Source: Aminobacter niigataensis (lineage in GTDB: Bacteria; Pseudomonadota; Alphaproteobacteria; Rhizobiales; Rhizobiaceae). Taken from it: a stretch of 64,000 nucleotides of DNA. Position 1 is the first letter of the stretch; every line of letters starts with the position of its first letter. The notes below the pieces were generated by a model. It worked only from the letters and a program-made list of their open reading frames with translations. It ran no database searches and was not told the DNA's origin. Both the position numbers and the translations under genes were made by a program. Location: NCBI RefSeq assembly GCF_014200015.1, contig NZ_JACHOT010000001.1, positions 1,426,001-1,490,000 on the forward strand, in the 5' to 3' direction. Of this stretch, positions 26,559 to 35,864 are shown one piece after another.

Positions 26559-27281
26559 ATGAAAATGATGAAGCTTCTTTGCCTCGCAGGCCTGTCGTTG
26601 CTGGCCGCTTCACAGGCCGCGCACGCCGGCGACGCTGCCGAGCTCAACGTGCTTGGCTTCAGCGCCGATGGCAAGGTGTTCGCCTTCGAGGAATACGGCA
26701 TCCAGGACGGCTCGGGCTTTGCCTACGCCCACCGCTTCTACATCGACACGGTAACCGACACGTTCCTGCCCAACACGCCGGTGCGGGTGCAGATGGAAGA
26801 CGAGAGCGTCGGCCTGCAGGTGGCACGCGACGAGGCGCGCAAGCGTGGCGACAAGGTCATCGCCGAAGACGTGCTGGCCGCCAACCGTGGCCGTCTCGCC
26901 GGCTTCAACGCGGTGACAGAGACCAGTGCCGATCCGCTGCGCATGGTGGTCAATCCGCGGCCGGTGTTCCCGCCGATCGACGCGCCGCTCGAATTCCGCC
27001 TTGAAGAGATTTCGCTCGGCGAGATCGAACGCTGCCCCGGCATCGGTCCGGTCAAGGGCTTCAAGCTGGTGCAGGTCGGCGACGGCGGCAAGACGACAGT
27101 CATGCAAGAAGACAAGGACGTGCCGCTGAGCCGGGGCTGCCCGACCGGCTATCGCATCGGCGGCGTGCAGACCTTCTTCGGTGAAGGCGGCGCGATGACC
27201 TATGCGGTGCTGATCACCGTCATCCGTCATGGGTTCGAGGGCCCTGACCACCGCTGGATCGCGGTTACGGGACGGATGTGA
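26559..27281 (+). CDS. Predicted secreted protein, DUF2259
   Basis: 240-residue exported protein. Signal peptide MKMMKLLCLAGLSLLAASQA, cleavage after AHA (about residue 23). The mature part starts with ELNVLGFSADGKVFAFEEYG and contains AYAHRFYIDT, which is how DUF2259 proteins begin. Function unknown; periplasmic. AGAGGGG upstream of the ATG. Its stop overlaps the next gene by 4 bases (GTGA), a likely two-gene unit with the membrane protein. Confidence 0.82.
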   Translation: MKMMKLLCLAGLSLLAASQAAHAGDAAELNVLGFSADGKVFAFEEYGIQDGSGFAYAHRFYIDTVTDTFLPNTPVRVQMEDESVGLQVARDEARKRGDKVIAEDVLAANRGRLAGFNAVTETSADPLRMVVNPRPVFPPIDAPLEFRLEEISLGEIERCPGIGPVKGFKLVQVGDGGKTTVMQEDKDVPLSRGCPTGYRIGGVQTFFGEGGAMTYAVLITVIRHGFEGPDHRWIAVTGRM

Positions 27282-27826
27282 GCGACACCACCACCATGGA
27301 AACCGGCGCCCAGATCGAGGGATCGCACGCCATACGTGCCGGCAGGAAACTGCGCCAAGCCCTGCCCTCGCTGCGCCTTGCGCTCGCCGGTTCTGCGCTG
27401 TGGGGCTTTGCGATGGGTGCCTCGGCGTTTTACTCGCTGCTTCTCGACCATTGGGAAACACCCCTTCGGGTCCGTGCCGTGGTCGTGCTTTTCGCGATCG
27501 GCGGGGCTGCGGCCTTCCCCATAGGCTGGATGCTGGCAAGATTGCTTTCGCATGGCCGTCGCGCCGAGACGGCCTTCGCCGCGGCTTTCGTTGCGCTGGC
27601 CGTGACGACGATCGGCCTGACCGCGCTGTTCTATGCGCTGCAGTATCGCAGCTATTATGCCGAGTGGCATGCCGAGCCCTTCACCGTGACCTGGGCGTTC
27701 CAGTTCGTCTTCACCGGGCTGGTGGCGCTCTACCAATTTGCGGTATTGGGCATCAGGCTGTATTTTCCGGGTGGATTTGCCGCCCTTTTCACTGCTGCAG
27801 CGTGGTTTGCCTACCGTTCGCGTTGA
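27278..27826 (+). CDS. Membrane protein, four predicted TM helices
   Basis: 182 residues, unrecognised. A soluble N-terminal 30 residues is followed by four hydrophobic segments (about 33-55, 67-86, 98-120, 140-170). A GTG start overlaps the DUF2259 gene's stop; coupling and the matched strand argue that the frame is real. It probably anchors or works with that secreted partner; no motif gives a function. Confidence 0.75.
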   Translation: MSDTTTMETGAQIEGSHAIRAGRKLRQALPSLRLALAGSALWGFAMGASAFYSLLLDHWETPLRVRAVVVLFAIGGAAAFPIGWMLARLLSHGRRAETAFAAAFVALAVTTIGLTALFYALQYRSYYAEWHAEPFTVTWAFQFVFTGLVALYQFAVLGIRLYFPGGFAALFTAAAWFAYRSR

Positions 27827-27885
27827 GCATTGGGCTCACCTCTGTTAGGGAGCGGCGACGAAACCTCAGCTGGACAAGCCCCACC

Positions 27886-29193
27886 ATGATCCCTCGCTAT
27901 TCCCGGCCCGAGATGGTCGACATCTGGTCTCCCGAAACCCGGTTCCGCATCTGGTTCGAGATCGAGGCCCATGCCTGCGACGCGCTGGCCGAAATCGGCG
28001 TCATCCCCAAGGAAGCAGCGAAGACGATCTGGGAAAAGGGCGGCGCTGCGAAGTTCGACGTCGAACGCATCGACGAGATCGAGCGCGTCACCAAGCATGA
28101 CGTCATCGCGTTCCTGACGCACCTCGCCGAATTCGTGGGCCCGGATTCGCGCTTCATCCACCAGGGCATGACCTCTTCCGACGTGCTCGACACCTGCCTC
28201 AGCGTGCAGCTGGTGCGGGCGACCGACATCCTGCTCGCCGATCTCGACGCGCTGCTGGCCGCCCTCAAGCGCCGTGCCTTCGAGCACAAGGACACCGTCA
28301 CCATCGGCCGTAGCCACGGCATCCATGCCGAGCCCACGACCTTCGGCGTCAAGCTGGCACTGGCATTTGCCGAGTTCACCCGCTGCCGCGAACGCCTGGT
28401 GCATGCCCGCGAGGACATCGCCACCTGCGCGATCTCGGGTGCTGTCGGCACCTTCGCCAACATCGACCCGCGCGTCGAGGAGCATGTCGCGGCCAAGCTC
28501 GGCCTCAAGCCCGAGCCGGTGTCGACGCAGGTCATCCCCCGCGACCGCCACGCCATGTTCTTCGCCACCCTCGGCGTCATCGCCTCGTCGATCGAGCGCG
28601 TGGCCACCGAAATCCGCCACCTGCAGCGCACCGAGGTGCTCGAGGCGGAAGAATACTTCTCGCCGGGCCAGAAGGGCTCGTCGGCGATGCCGCACAAGCG
28701 CAACCCGGTGCTGACCGAGAACCTGACCGGCCTCGCCCGCATGGTCCGCTCCTATGCGGCGCCTGCGATGGAAAACGTGGCGCTGTGGCATGAGCGCGAT
28801 ATCTCGCACTCGTCGGTCGAGCGCATGATCGGCCCGGATGCGACCGTCACCCTCGACTTCGCACTGGCGCGCCTGACCAACGTGATCGACAAGCTCGTCG
28901 TCTATCCCGACAACATGCTGAAGAACATGAACAAGTTCCGTGGGCTGGTTCATTCGCAACGCGTGCTGCTGGCACTGACCCAGGCAGGTGTTTCCCGCGA
29001 GGACGCCTACCGCCTGGTCCAGCGCAACGCCATGAAGGTGTGGGAAGAAGGCAAGGACTTCCTCGAGGAATTGCTCGCCGACAAGGAAGTGACGGCAGCC
29101 CTGCCCGAGAGCGAGATCCGCGAGAAGTTCGACCTCGGCTATCACACCAAGCATGTCGACACGATCTTCGCCCGCGTGTTCGGCGCAAGCTGA
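27886..29193 (+). CDS. purB: Adenylosuccinate lyase
   Basis: 435-residue cytosolic homotetramer of the fumarase/aspartase superfamily; splits SAICAR to AICAR plus fumarate and adenylosuccinate to AMP plus fumarate in purine synthesis. The superfamily signature GSSAMPHKRNP contains the catalytic serine loop; TSSDVLDT, GRSHGIHAEP (His) and the N-terminal RYSRPEMVDIWSPETRF are all standard for PurB. Length is normal. The ATG at 27886 gives the canonical start MIPRYSRPEM. No strong ribosome binding site. A terminator hairpin with a T-tract follows at 29251. Confidence 0.98.
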   Translation: MIPRYSRPEMVDIWSPETRFRIWFEIEAHACDALAEIGVIPKEAAKTIWEKGGAAKFDVERIDEIERVTKHDVIAFLTHLAEFVGPDSRFIHQGMTSSDVLDTCLSVQLVRATDILLADLDALLAALKRRAFEHKDTVTIGRSHGIHAEPTTFGVKLALAFAEFTRCRERLVHAREDIATCAISGAVGTFANIDPRVEEHVAAKLGLKPEPVSTQVIPRDRHAMFFATLGVIASSIERVATEIRHLQRTEVLEAEEYFSPGQKGSSAMPHKRNPVLTENLTGLARMVRSYAAPAMENVALWHERDISHSSVERMIGPDATVTLDFALARLTNVIDKLVVYPDNMLKNMNKFRGLVHSQRVLLALTQAGVSREDAYRLVQRNAMKVWEEGKDFLEELLADKEVTAALPESEIREKFDLGYHTKHVDTIFARVFGAS

Positions 29194-29213
29194 GCCTTAA
29201 GGCCTGAAACAGA

Positions 29214-29274
29214 AAGGCCCGCATTATCGCGGGCCTTCGGACTGCAGAAGCCCCGGCGCAAGCCGGGGTTTTTT
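29214..29274 (+). terminator. Tandem hairpins after purB
   Basis: First a 9-bp stem AAGGCCCGC/GCGGGCCTT with a 6-base loop (29214-29237), then CCCCGGC/GCCGGGG with a GCAA tetraloop and six T (29251-29274). The second is the textbook rho-independent terminator. Confidence 0.85.
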
Positions 29275-29324
29275 CATGGGCGATGTCGCGAAATCGCTCG
29301 CGCCATCGTGACCAACACAAAACA

Positions 29325-29354
29325 ACAAAAAACCCCGCCGAAAATCGACGGGGT
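29325..29354 (-). terminator. Terminator after rpsD
   Basis: Read on the minus strand: a stem of nine pairs with one mismatch (ACCCCGTCG over CGGCGGGGT) and a run of T after it. It faces the purB terminators across the convergent junction. Confidence 0.8.
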
Positions 29355-29402
29355 CTTTGCATGCTTTGACAGCCGTTGCCGGCCGGCGCTCATCCGAAGG
29401 GA

Positions 29403-30020
29403 TTAGCGCGAATAGAATTCGACGACGAGGTTCGGTTCCATCTGGACGGCGAACGGAACGTCCGACAGGCCAGGAACGCGAGCAAAGGTCGCAACCATCT
29501 TGTTGTGGTCGACTTCGATGTAGTCCGGCACGTCGCGCTCGGCGAGGGCAACAGCCTCAAGCACGATCACCAGCTGCTTCGACTTCTCGCGGACCTCGAT
29601 GACGTCGCCGGCCTTGCAGCGATACGACGAGATGTTGGTACGCTTGCCGTTGACGTTGACGTGGCCGTGGTTGACGAACTGACGGGCAGCGAAAATGGTC
29701 GGCACGAACTTGGCGCGGTAGACGACCGCGTCGAGACGCGATTCGAGCAGACCGATCAGGTTCTCCGGCGTATCGCCCCTGCGGCGGTTGGCCTCTTCGT
29801 AGGTCTTGCGGAACTGCTTTTCCGAGATGTCGCCGTAGTGACCCTTCAGCTTCTGCTTGGCGCGCAGCTGCAGACCGAAGTCCGAGAGCTTGCCCTTGCG
29901 ACGCTGGCCGTGCTGGCCGGGGCCGTATTCACGCTTGTTGACCGGGGACTTCGGACGGCCCCAGATGTTCTCGCCAAGACGGCGATCGATTTTGTATTTC
30001 GCGGATTCGCGCTTGCTCAT
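29403..30020 (-). CDS. rpsD: 30S ribosomal protein S4
   Basis: 205 residues, normal length. Primary binder of 16S rRNA in small-subunit assembly. The N-terminus [20 protein letters not shown] and the S4 domain [20 protein letters not shown], then [15 protein letters not shown], are diagnostic. The ATG at 30018-30020 follows AAAGGGAA. A longer in-frame ATG at 30167 would add 49 unrelated residues and is rejected. A good sigma70-like promoter is about 175 bases upstream, leaving a long leader that may carry regulation. Confidence 0.98.
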   Translation of the reverse strand: MSKRESAKYKIDRRLGENIWGRPKSPVNKREYGPGQHGQRRKGKLSDFGLQLRAKQKLKGHYGDISEKQFRKTYEEANRRRGDTPENLIGLLESRLDAVVYRAKFVPTIFAARQFVNHGHVNVNGKRTNISSYRCKAGDVIEVREKSKQLVIVLEAVALAERDVPDYIEVDHNKMVATFARVPGLSDVPFAVQMEPNLVVEFYSR

Positions 30021-30194
30021 CGCATTCCCTTTCAAAACGATACACCCGAAACCTCGTGTTTCGAGTGAAGGAAACGCGCCCTCCTCTGGCCCCCGTTTTC
30101 GGAGCCTGACAGGATCTTCCACGCACGCTTTGCGGAAAAGACCCACGGGACACGTCAAATGAAACACCGGGCGTTTCGGCCCGGCGTTGGCGGC

Positions 30195-30223
30195 TAACTA
30201 GGCGAAACGGGCTGCAATGTCAA
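30195..30223 (-). promoter_or_regulatory. Sigma70-type promoter for rpsD
   Basis: On the minus strand TTGACA, a 17-base spacer and TAGTTA (-35 at 30218-30223, -10 at 30195-30200). The leader to the ATG is about 170 bases and contains CGAAAC/GTTTCG inverted repeats. Confidence 0.6.
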
Positions 30224-30242
30224 CGCGTCGCAGGGCGCCGGC

Positions 30243-30950
30243 TCACTTCGCATCATGGAAGATGATGCCGAGGGTGAGGCGCTCGCCGGAGCGGATGCGG
30301 CTGACGCCGTGGCGCATCTTTACCCGGTAATCGCCGCGCGAGCCAGCCTTCGGGCGGTCGTTGACGGCGAACAGCGCGCCATCGCCGATGCCGAGCGAAA
30401 CAACCTCGGCCCGCGACTGCATGCGCGGACGCTGCTCGGTCATGACAAACTCGCCACCCTCGAACTCCGTTTTCGATTCGCTGAGCAAAATCACCAACTG
30501 CACTGGAAAGAGATGGGCGCCATAGACATCCTGATGCAGGCAGTTGTAGTCGCCCGCGCCGTACTTCAACAGAAGCGGCGTCGGCTTCGTCTGTCCGTCT
30601 CCGTGGCACTCGGCCAGGAAGGAGTCTAATTCTGGCGGATAACGCCGGTCGAGCCCCATGCGCTCGTTCCAGCCATTGGCGAAAGGAGCAAGGCGTTCGT
30701 AAAAGCCTTGGCGAAAGCCGGCGATCACATCGGGAAGCGGGTTGGAGAAATATTTGTATTCACCCGACCCGAAGCCGTGCCGCTGCATGACGATCCGGCT
30801 GCGGAAATGGGCGTCTTGATCGTAGAGCTTTCGCAACTCGAGACAGGTCTGGCTGTCGAGCAATTGGCCCACCGGTGCCACGCCAAACTCGTCGAGATCG
30901 CGGAGAACGACCTCCCAGTTCACTCTCGAAACAACATCCTGGACATTCAT
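30243..30950 (-). CDS. 2OG-Fe(II) oxygenase
   Basis: 235-residue non-heme iron dioxygenase of the 2-oxoglutarate-dependent hydroxylase type. The metal triad is LHQDVYGAHLFP (His, Asp) and the distal His in RHGVSRIRSGERLTLG, where the Arg would bind 2-oxoglutarate. The EGGEFVMTEQRP segment resembles PKHD-like hydroxylases. Substrate unknown. The ATG at 30948-30950 is preferred to the GTG one codon upstream; AAGGAG lies 8 bases before. It is separate from the neighbouring HxlR gene. Confidence 0.87.
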   Translation of the reverse strand: MNVQDVVSRVNWEVVLRDLDEFGVAPVGQLLDSQTCLELRKLYDQDAHFRSRIVMQRHGFGSGEYKYFSNPLPDVIAGFRQGFYERLAPFANGWNERMGLDRRYPPELDSFLAECHGDGQTKPTPLLLKYGAGDYNCLHQDVYGAHLFPVQLVILLSESKTEFEGGEFVMTEQRPRMQSRAEVVSLGIGDGALFAVNDRPKAGSRGDYRVKMRHGVSRIRSGERLTLGIIFHDAK

Positions 30951-31025
30951 CACGGCGCTCCTTGTCGGGTTCGGCGCCGAATCTAGGCTGTCATGAAGAG
31001 TGCCGCATTCCGATTCCTGCGCTTG

Positions 31026-31436
31026 TCACGCCTGGGCGTCGAAACTGTCGCGTGAACAGCGCATGCGGTCGCGATTGGCCGCAGCCCAGTCGCCCAGGGC
31101 CGCGATCGGCACGGCAATAGACTGGCCGAGTTCCGTCAGCCCGTACTCGACCTCCGGCGGCGTGGTCGGTCGCACGGTGCGCGTGACCAGCCCATCGCGC
31201 TCAAGCGAACGCAAGGTGACCGTCAGCATGCGCTGGGAAATGCCTTCGATGGAGCGCTTCAGCGCGTTGAAGCGCACCGGCTGCTCCTGAAGGTTGATGA
31301 CGACCAGGATGCTCCAGGTGTCGCCGACACGGTCGAGCACCTCGCGGATGGGACAGGTATCACGGCCGTCGGTCTCGAAGCCGGGGGTCGTGTGCAGCAG
31401 CGGTGCCGCTGCCGCTGCCTTCGCTGACGCGTTCAT
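31026..31436 (-). CDS. HxlR family transcriptional regulator
   Basis: 136-residue winged-helix protein. The family signature is CPIREVLDRVGDTWSILVVI (one conserved Cys at the start) and RFNALKRSIEGISQRMLTVT, LRSLERDGLVTR. HxlR proteins sense aldehydes or oxidised electrophiles through the Cys. It is divergent from an NAD(P)-binding oxidoreductase gene across 149 bases, the classic HxlR/oxidoreductase arrangement. The ATG at 31434-31436 has GGGAG upstream. Confidence 0.92.
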   Translation of the reverse strand: MNASAKAAAAAPLLHTTPGFETDGRDTCPIREVLDRVGDTWSILVVINLQEQPVRFNALKRSIEGISQRMLTVTLRSLERDGLVTRTVRPTTPPEVEYGLTELGQSIAVPIAALGDWAAANRDRMRCSRDSFDAQA

Positions 31437-31449
31437 GCAGTTCTCCCGA

Positions 31450-31523
31450 GGTAACCTGGGCACGAAATCATGCGTTCTTTTCGCGTCCGGCCGGCCAAGC
31501 TATATGGTTATCGTTGGTAACCT
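31450..31523. promoter_or_regulatory. Candidate HxlR operator in divergent promoter
   Basis: GGTAACCT occurs twice (31450-31457 and 31516-31523) in the 149-base divergent region. The second is part of GGTTA-N7-TAACC (31506-31522), an imperfect palindrome. Repeats in a divergent regulator/target region suggest operators for the HxlR protein. Confidence 0.45.
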
Positions 31524-31585
31524 GATTACAGATCATACCTGCTTTCGCCTGAATAGGCAAAACAGGCCGAACAAGGAGAACAGTC

Positions 31586-32221
31586 ATGAAAATCGCTCTC
31601 ATCGGCGCGTCCGGCTTCGTCGGCGGCGCAGTGCTCAAAGAAGCAACCTCTCGCGGCCACGAAGTTTCGGCCATCGTGCGCTCCCCCGAAAAGGTGGCTA
31701 CTCACGACGGCGTCAACGCGGTCAAGGCCGACGTGACCGACGCCGGCGCACTGAAGGCCGCGATCTCGGACAGCGACATCGTCATCTCCGCCTTCAATGG
31801 CGGCTGGGGCGACCCCGACATCTACGCCAAGCACCTCGCCGGCTCCAAGGCGATCGCGGCCGCCGCCAAGGCGGCGGGCAAACGCGTGATCATCGTCGGC
31901 GGCGCCGGCAGCCTGGAGATCGACGGCAAGCAGCTCGTCGACGGCCCCGACTTCCCCGCAGCCTACAGGGACGGCGCCTTGGCTGCGCGCGACGCGCTCA
32001 GCGCGCTGCGCAACGAAAGCGGGCTCGACTGGTCGTTCGTATCGCCCGCGATTCACCTCGCACCGGGCGAGCGCACCGGCAAGTTCCGTGTCGGCGGCGA
32101 CCAGCCGGTGTTCGACGCCAATGGCGAAAGCCGCATCTCGGTGGAAGACCTGGCTGTTGCCATCGTCGACGAAGCCGTTTCGCCCAAGCATATCGGCAAG
32201 CGCTTCACCGCCGGGTACTGA
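31586..32221 (+). CDS. NAD(P)-binding oxidoreductase (NmrA/atypical SDR)
   Basis: 211 residues with an N-terminal Rossmann motif IALIGASGFVGGAVLKEA and IVIISAFNGG-type strand (here DIVISAFNGGWGD); no classic SDR YxxxK was noticed, in keeping with the atypical NmrA/YwnB group. AAGGAG precedes the ATG. Likely induced through the divergent HxlR regulator by a reactive compound. Substrate unknown. Confidence 0.88.
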   Translation: MKIALIGASGFVGGAVLKEATSRGHEVSAIVRSPEKVATHDGVNAVKADVTDAGALKAAISDSDIVISAFNGGWGDPDIYAKHLAGSKAIAAAAKAAGKRVIIVGGAGSLEIDGKQLVDGPDFPAAYRDGALAARDALSALRNESGLDWSFVSPAIHLAPGERTGKFRVGGDQPVFDANGESRISVEDLAVAIVDEAVSPKHIGKRFTAGY

Positions 32222-32241
32222 TCGAGCCGCCTGTCCGGGGC

Positions 32242-32430
32242 TCAATGCTTTGTCTTGTGCTCCGGCAGGCCCTCATGTTTGGTCTCGGCAAACTCTTCGA
32301 GTTCCTTCTCGGTCATCGATTCGTACATTTCCTTCGATGCGCCGAAAAGTTCGCTCTTCTTGATCTCGCCGCGCTTGGCAGCCAGGGCCGCGCCGGCGGC
32401 CTTCTGCTGGGCTCTTGATGTGGCTGGCAT
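32242..32430 (-). CDS. DUF3008 small protein
   Basis: 62 residues, highly charged and alanine-rich. The sequence PATSRAQQKAAGAALAAKRG with KSELFGASKEMYESMTEKEL is the whole DUF3008 family pattern. Function unknown; these short proteins are widespread in Hyphomicrobiales. TAGGAG lies 8 bases before the ATG. Confidence 0.85.
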   Translation of the reverse strand: MPATSRAQQKAAGAALAAKRGEIKKSELFGASKEMYESMTEKELEEFAETKHEGLPEHKTKH

Positions 32431-32487
32431 ATCGTTTCTCCTAACCGTTGCGGGTTTGGGAAACGCCTGCTGCCCTGTGATGTTCCC

Positions 32488-33273
32488 TCAAACCGTCAGC
32501 CCGAAGCCCTGCATCAGCCGGCGCGTGGCGAAATCCGACCGTTGCGAAGTGAAAACAGCAAGATCGGGCCCGGCCATGTCGCGCGTACCACGCGAGCCAT
32601 TGAGCAGCGACAGCGCCCGGCGCGCGATGGCCTCGGCCGGATCGATCCAGTCGACCGGCCAGGGCGCCGTCTTGCGCATGCGATTGACCAGGAACGGATA
32701 ATGCGTGCAGGCGAGAACGACGATATCGGTGCGGTGGCCATCCTGCTCGATGAAGCAAGGCGCGATCTCGTCCTTCACCGCCTGCTCGTCGACGAAGCCG
32801 TCGCGCATGTAGGTTTCGGCCATCTGAGCCAGCCTGTCGCTGCCGACCAGCCGGACATGGCATTTCGTCGCCCACTGGGTGATCAGGTCGCGGGTGTATT
32901 GCCGCTTGACCGTGCCTGGCGTGGCCAGCACCGACACCAGGCCGGAGCGGGTGCGTTCGGCTGCCGGCTTGATCGCCGGCACGGTGCCGACGAAAGGATG
33001 GCCGGGGAATGCATCGCGCAGGGCATCTATGACCAGCGTCGAGGCGGTGTTGCACGGGATGACCGAGATCTCGGGATCGAAACGCTCCAGCAGGCCGCCG
33101 AACAGGTCGAGGATGCGCGCCTTGAGCGCCGGCTCTTCCCAGGCGCCATAGGGAAAAGCGGCATCGTCGGCGACATAGACGAAGCGGCGCTCGGGCATCA
33201 GCACGCGTGCCTCGCGCAGCACGGTAAGTCCCCCGATGCCCGAATCGAACATCAGGATCGGACGGTCAGTCAT
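32488..33273 (-). CDS. murI: Glutamate racemase
   Basis: 261 residues. Interconverts L- and D-glutamate for peptidoglycan. The two catalytic cysteines are visible in IPCNTAS (Cys74) and LACTHYPF (Cys189), and the N-terminus [14 protein letters not shown] is diagnostic. Its start codon overlaps the end of the upstream trmJ-like gene by 8 bases, so both are in one operon. Length normal. Confidence 0.96.
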   Translation of the reverse strand: MTDRPILMFDSGIGGLTVLREARVLMPERRFVYVADDAAFPYGAWEEPALKARILDLFGGLLERFDPEISVIPCNTASTLVIDALRDAFPGHPFVGTVPAIKPAAERTRSGLVSVLATPGTVKRQYTRDLITQWATKCHVRLVGSDRLAQMAETYMRDGFVDEQAVKDEIAPCFIEQDGHRTDIVVLACTHYPFLVNRMRKTAPWPVDWIDPAEAIARRALSLLNGSRGTRDMAGPDLAVFTSQRSDFATRRLMQGFGLTV

Positions 33274-34147
33274 TGTCGAGCCCCCGGCCGCCTATCGGCG
33301 GCATGTCGTCCTCATCGGCACTCCCGCTGCCTGAATGGGCGGCGTGATCGACCTTGGCCTTGCGGTCGGGGTAGCCGGCGCCACGCGGCTCCTTGGGCGA
33401 GAAATAGTCGAGCGAGGCGACGACGCCACGCAGAACCTTGAGCTCGGGGGCGAAGAAGCCGGGCCGCGTCAGCACCGAACGCAGATTGTCGACCATCTTG
33501 GGTTTCTTGGCGGCGGGGCGGAAATAGCCGCGCGCGTCGAGCGCTGCTTCCAGATGATTGAGCAGCCCGTGCAACTGATCCTTGGTCGCAGGCGCCATTT
33601 CGGGGCCGGTGAAATTGGTCTGGGTCTCGTCTTCCAGGCCGGACTTCATCCACTCATAGGACATCAACAGCACAGCCTGGGCGATGTTGAGCGAGGCGAA
33701 CCTTGGATCGACCGGAAAGGTGACGATCTCGTCGGCAAGGCTCACTTCCTCGTTGTAGAGACCGAAGCGCTCGCGCCCGAACAGGATGCCGGTGCGAAGC
33801 CCCGAAACGGCGTGCCCCCGCAGCGTCCGCCCGGCTTCGACCGGACCGCGCACTTCCTTGAAGCCGTCACGCGCGCGCGCGGTGGTGGCAAAGACGAAAT
33901 TGAGATCGGCAACGGCGGATGCGAGATCGGGGTAGACCACCACGCCGTCGATGACGTGATCGGCGTTGCTGGCCGCGGCCCTCGCCTTCTCGCTCGGCCA
34001 GCCGTCGCGCGGATTGACTAGGCGCAATTCGGCGAGGCCGAAATTGGCCATGGCGCGCGCCACCATGCCGATGTTCTCGCCGAGCTGAGGCTCGACAAGG
34101 ACGATGACGGGTGCGGCGGACTGTGTGGAGCTTGGGCTGACTGACAT
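33266..34147 (-). CDS. trmJ: SPOUT RNA methyltransferase, TrmJ-like
   Basis: 293 residues of the SPOUT (trefoil-knot) family. [36 protein letters not shown] and [16 protein letters not shown] are the three knot motifs of tRNA 2'-O-methyltransferases of the TrmJ type, which methylate position 32 of tRNA. The gene symbol is by similarity; TrmJ versus a related member cannot be settled by eye. The ATG at 34145-34147 is preferred to a longer unrelated extension; no clear ribosome binding site. Overlaps murI by 8 bases. Confidence 0.88.
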   Translation of the reverse strand: MSVSPSSTQSAAPVIVLVEPQLGENIGMVARAMANFGLAELRLVNPRDGWPSEKARAAASNADHVIDGVVVYPDLASAVADLNFVFATTARARDGFKEVRGPVEAGRTLRGHAVSGLRTGILFGRERFGLYNEEVSLADEIVTFPVDPRFASLNIAQAVLLMSYEWMKSGLEDETQTNFTGPEMAPATKDQLHGLLNHLEAALDARGYFRPAAKKPKMVDNLRSVLTRPGFFAPELKVLRGVVASLDYFSPKEPRGAGYPDRKAKVDHAAHSGSGSADEDDMPPIGGRGLDND

Positions 34148-34475
34148 TGCTGCGATTGAACCGAGAATTGCGCCTTTTGCGCGTCCCTGACATATTTGCG
34201 CGCGAAAATGAAGTTCCGGTAAGTGACAGCCATGGCGGACGTCCTCACGGAGCAGGAAGCCGCCGCCGAAGACACCTGCCGGCAAGAAGAAATGAGCCTG
34301 ACATCTGCGACCGCTGAAGTCGCATGCGGGGTAGTTCATACAATGTCAGCAAACAAGCTGAAGGTCGCAATCGCAATCATTTGCGCCGTCCGATTCGCTT
34401 TGGTATAGGGGCCGCACTCCCAATCGTGAACCCTCCGGGACCGGCTGGTTCCAGGCAAGAAGAGGCATTTTCCAA
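34148..34475. other. Divergent intergenic region, 328 bases
   Basis: Holds the icd promoter near its right end; the rest, upstream of the minus-strand trmJ-like gene, shows no gene or motif I can name. Confidence 0.5.
34381..34409 (+). promoter_or_regulatory. Candidate promoter for icd
   Basis: TTGCGC (34381-34386), a 17-base spacer and TATAGG (34404-34409), 67 bases before the icd ATG. Confidence 0.4.
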
Positions 34476-35687
34476 ATGGCGAAGATCAAGGTGGCAAAGC
34501 CCGTCGTCGAACTCGACGGCGACGAGATGACCCGCATCATCTGGCAGTTCATCAAGGACAAGCTGATCCACCCCTATCTCGATCTCGACCTGGAATATTA
34601 CGACCTCGGCATCGAGCACCGCGACGCCACCAACGACCAGGTGACGATCGACGCCGCCAACGCCATCAACAAGCACGGCGTCGGCGTGAAGTGCGCCACC
34701 ATCACCCCCGACGAGCAGCGCGTCGAAGAGTTCAAGCTCAAGAAGATGTGGAAGTCGCCCAACGGCACGATCCGCAACATCCTGGGCGGCACCATCTTCC
34801 GCGAGCCGATCATCATGAAGAACGTGCCGCGCCTGGTGCCGGGCTGGACCAAGCCGATCATCGTCGGCCGCCACGCCTTCGGCGACCAGTACAAGGCGAC
34901 CGATTTCAAGTTCCCCGGCAAGGGCAAGCTCACGATCAAATTCGTCGGCGACGACGGCCAGGTGATCGAGCACGACGTGTTCGACGCGCCGGGCGCCGGC
35001 GTGGCGATGGCCATGTACAATCTCGACGAGTCGATCCGCGAATTCGCCCGCGCCTCGCTCAACTACGGCCTGCTGCGCAACTATCCGGTCTATCTGTCGA
35101 CCAAGAACACCATCCTCAAGGCCTATGACGGCCGCTTCAAGGACATATTCCAGGACGTCTACGAGAAGGAATTCGAGGCCGAGTTCAAGGCACGCAAGCT
35201 CTGGTACGAACACCGCCTGATCGACGACATGGTGGCTTCGAGCCTGAAATGGTCGGGCGGTTATGTCTGGGCCTGCAAGAACTATGACGGCGACGTGCAG
35301 TCCGATACGGTCGCGCAGGGCTTCGGCTCGCTCGGCCTGATGACCTCGGTGCTGATGACGCCGGATGGCAAGACGGTGGAAGCGGAAGCCGCCCACGGCA
35401 CCGTGACCCGCCACTATCGCCAGCACCAGAAGGGCGAGGAAACCTCGACCAACTCGATCGCCTCGATCTTCGCCTGGACCCGCGGCCTGGCGCACCGCGC
35501 CAAGCTCGACGACAACGCCGAGCTCAAGAAGTTCGCCGAGACGCTGGAGCGCGTCTGCATCCAGACCGTCGAGAGCGGCTACATGACCAAGGACCTGTCG
35601 CTGCTGATCGGTCCGGACCAGCCGTGGCTGTCGACCACCGGCTTCCTCGACAAGATCGACGAGAACCTGCAGAAGGCCGTGGGCTAA
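34476..35687 (+). CDS. icd: NADP-dependent isocitrate dehydrogenase
   Basis: 403 residues; converts isocitrate to 2-oxoglutarate in the TCA cycle. It is the eukaryotic-like homodimeric IDH subtype common in alphaproteobacteria, recognised by [32 protein letters not shown] and [20 protein letters not shown], then [19 protein letters not shown]. Length is normal. Terminator follows directly. Expected soluble, monocistronic. Confidence 0.98.
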   Translation: MAKIKVAKPVVELDGDEMTRIIWQFIKDKLIHPYLDLDLEYYDLGIEHRDATNDQVTIDAANAINKHGVGVKCATITPDEQRVEEFKLKKMWKSPNGTIRNILGGTIFREPIIMKNVPRLVPGWTKPIIVGRHAFGDQYKATDFKFPGKGKLTIKFVGDDGQVIEHDVFDAPGAGVAMAMYNLDESIREFARASLNYGLLRNYPVYLSTKNTILKAYDGRFKDIFQDVYEKEFEAEFKARKLWYEHRLIDDMVASSLKWSGGYVWACKNYDGDVQSDTVAQGFGSLGLMTSVLMTPDGKTVEAEAAHGTVTRHYRQHQKGEETSTNSIASIFAWTRGLAHRAKLDDNAELKKFAETLERVCIQTVESGYMTKDLSLLIGPDQPWLSTTGFLDKIDENLQKAVG

Positions 35688-35702
35688 GCTCCTGGCCAAA
35701 CG

Positions 35703-35735
35703 AAAAGCCCCGGATCGCTCCGGGGCTTTTTTCTT
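35703..35735 (+). terminator. Terminator after icd
   Basis: AGCCCCGG/CCGGGGCT stem, 6-base loop, flanked by A-run and a T-tract, so it can work on both strands. Confidence 0.85.
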
Positions 35736-35756
35736 TTCAGAGCGCGCTATGCCAAT

Positions 35757-35800
35757 GCGTCCTTCGAGGCCCGCTGCGCGGGCACCTAAGGATGAGGGAG
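35757..35800. repeat. Short rhizobial intergenic hairpin repeat
   Basis: TCCTTCGAGGCCCGC...GCGGGCACCTAAGGA with partial pairing. This resembles a common alphaproteobacterial intergenic repeat, here one partial copy between icd and the AraC gene. Confidence 0.55.
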
Positions 35801-35864
35801 GCTGGCGCGCCCGTGCTTCGAAGAAACCGGCGAGCCTATAGCAAAGCGGTAAGTCGAAGCGGCC

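Noticed and set aside
27811-29154. A 447-codon frame antisense to purB
   Set aside because: PurB is complete and well known; the antisense protein has no family features.
30021-30167. N-terminal extension of ribosomal protein S4
   Set aside because: S4 has a known compact start; the extension lies in the leader.
34223-34408. A 61-codon frame before icd
   Set aside because: Overlaps the candidate promoter, no ribosome binding site, no family.
34377-35699. A 440-codon frame antisense to icd
   Set aside because: Icd is full length; shadow.
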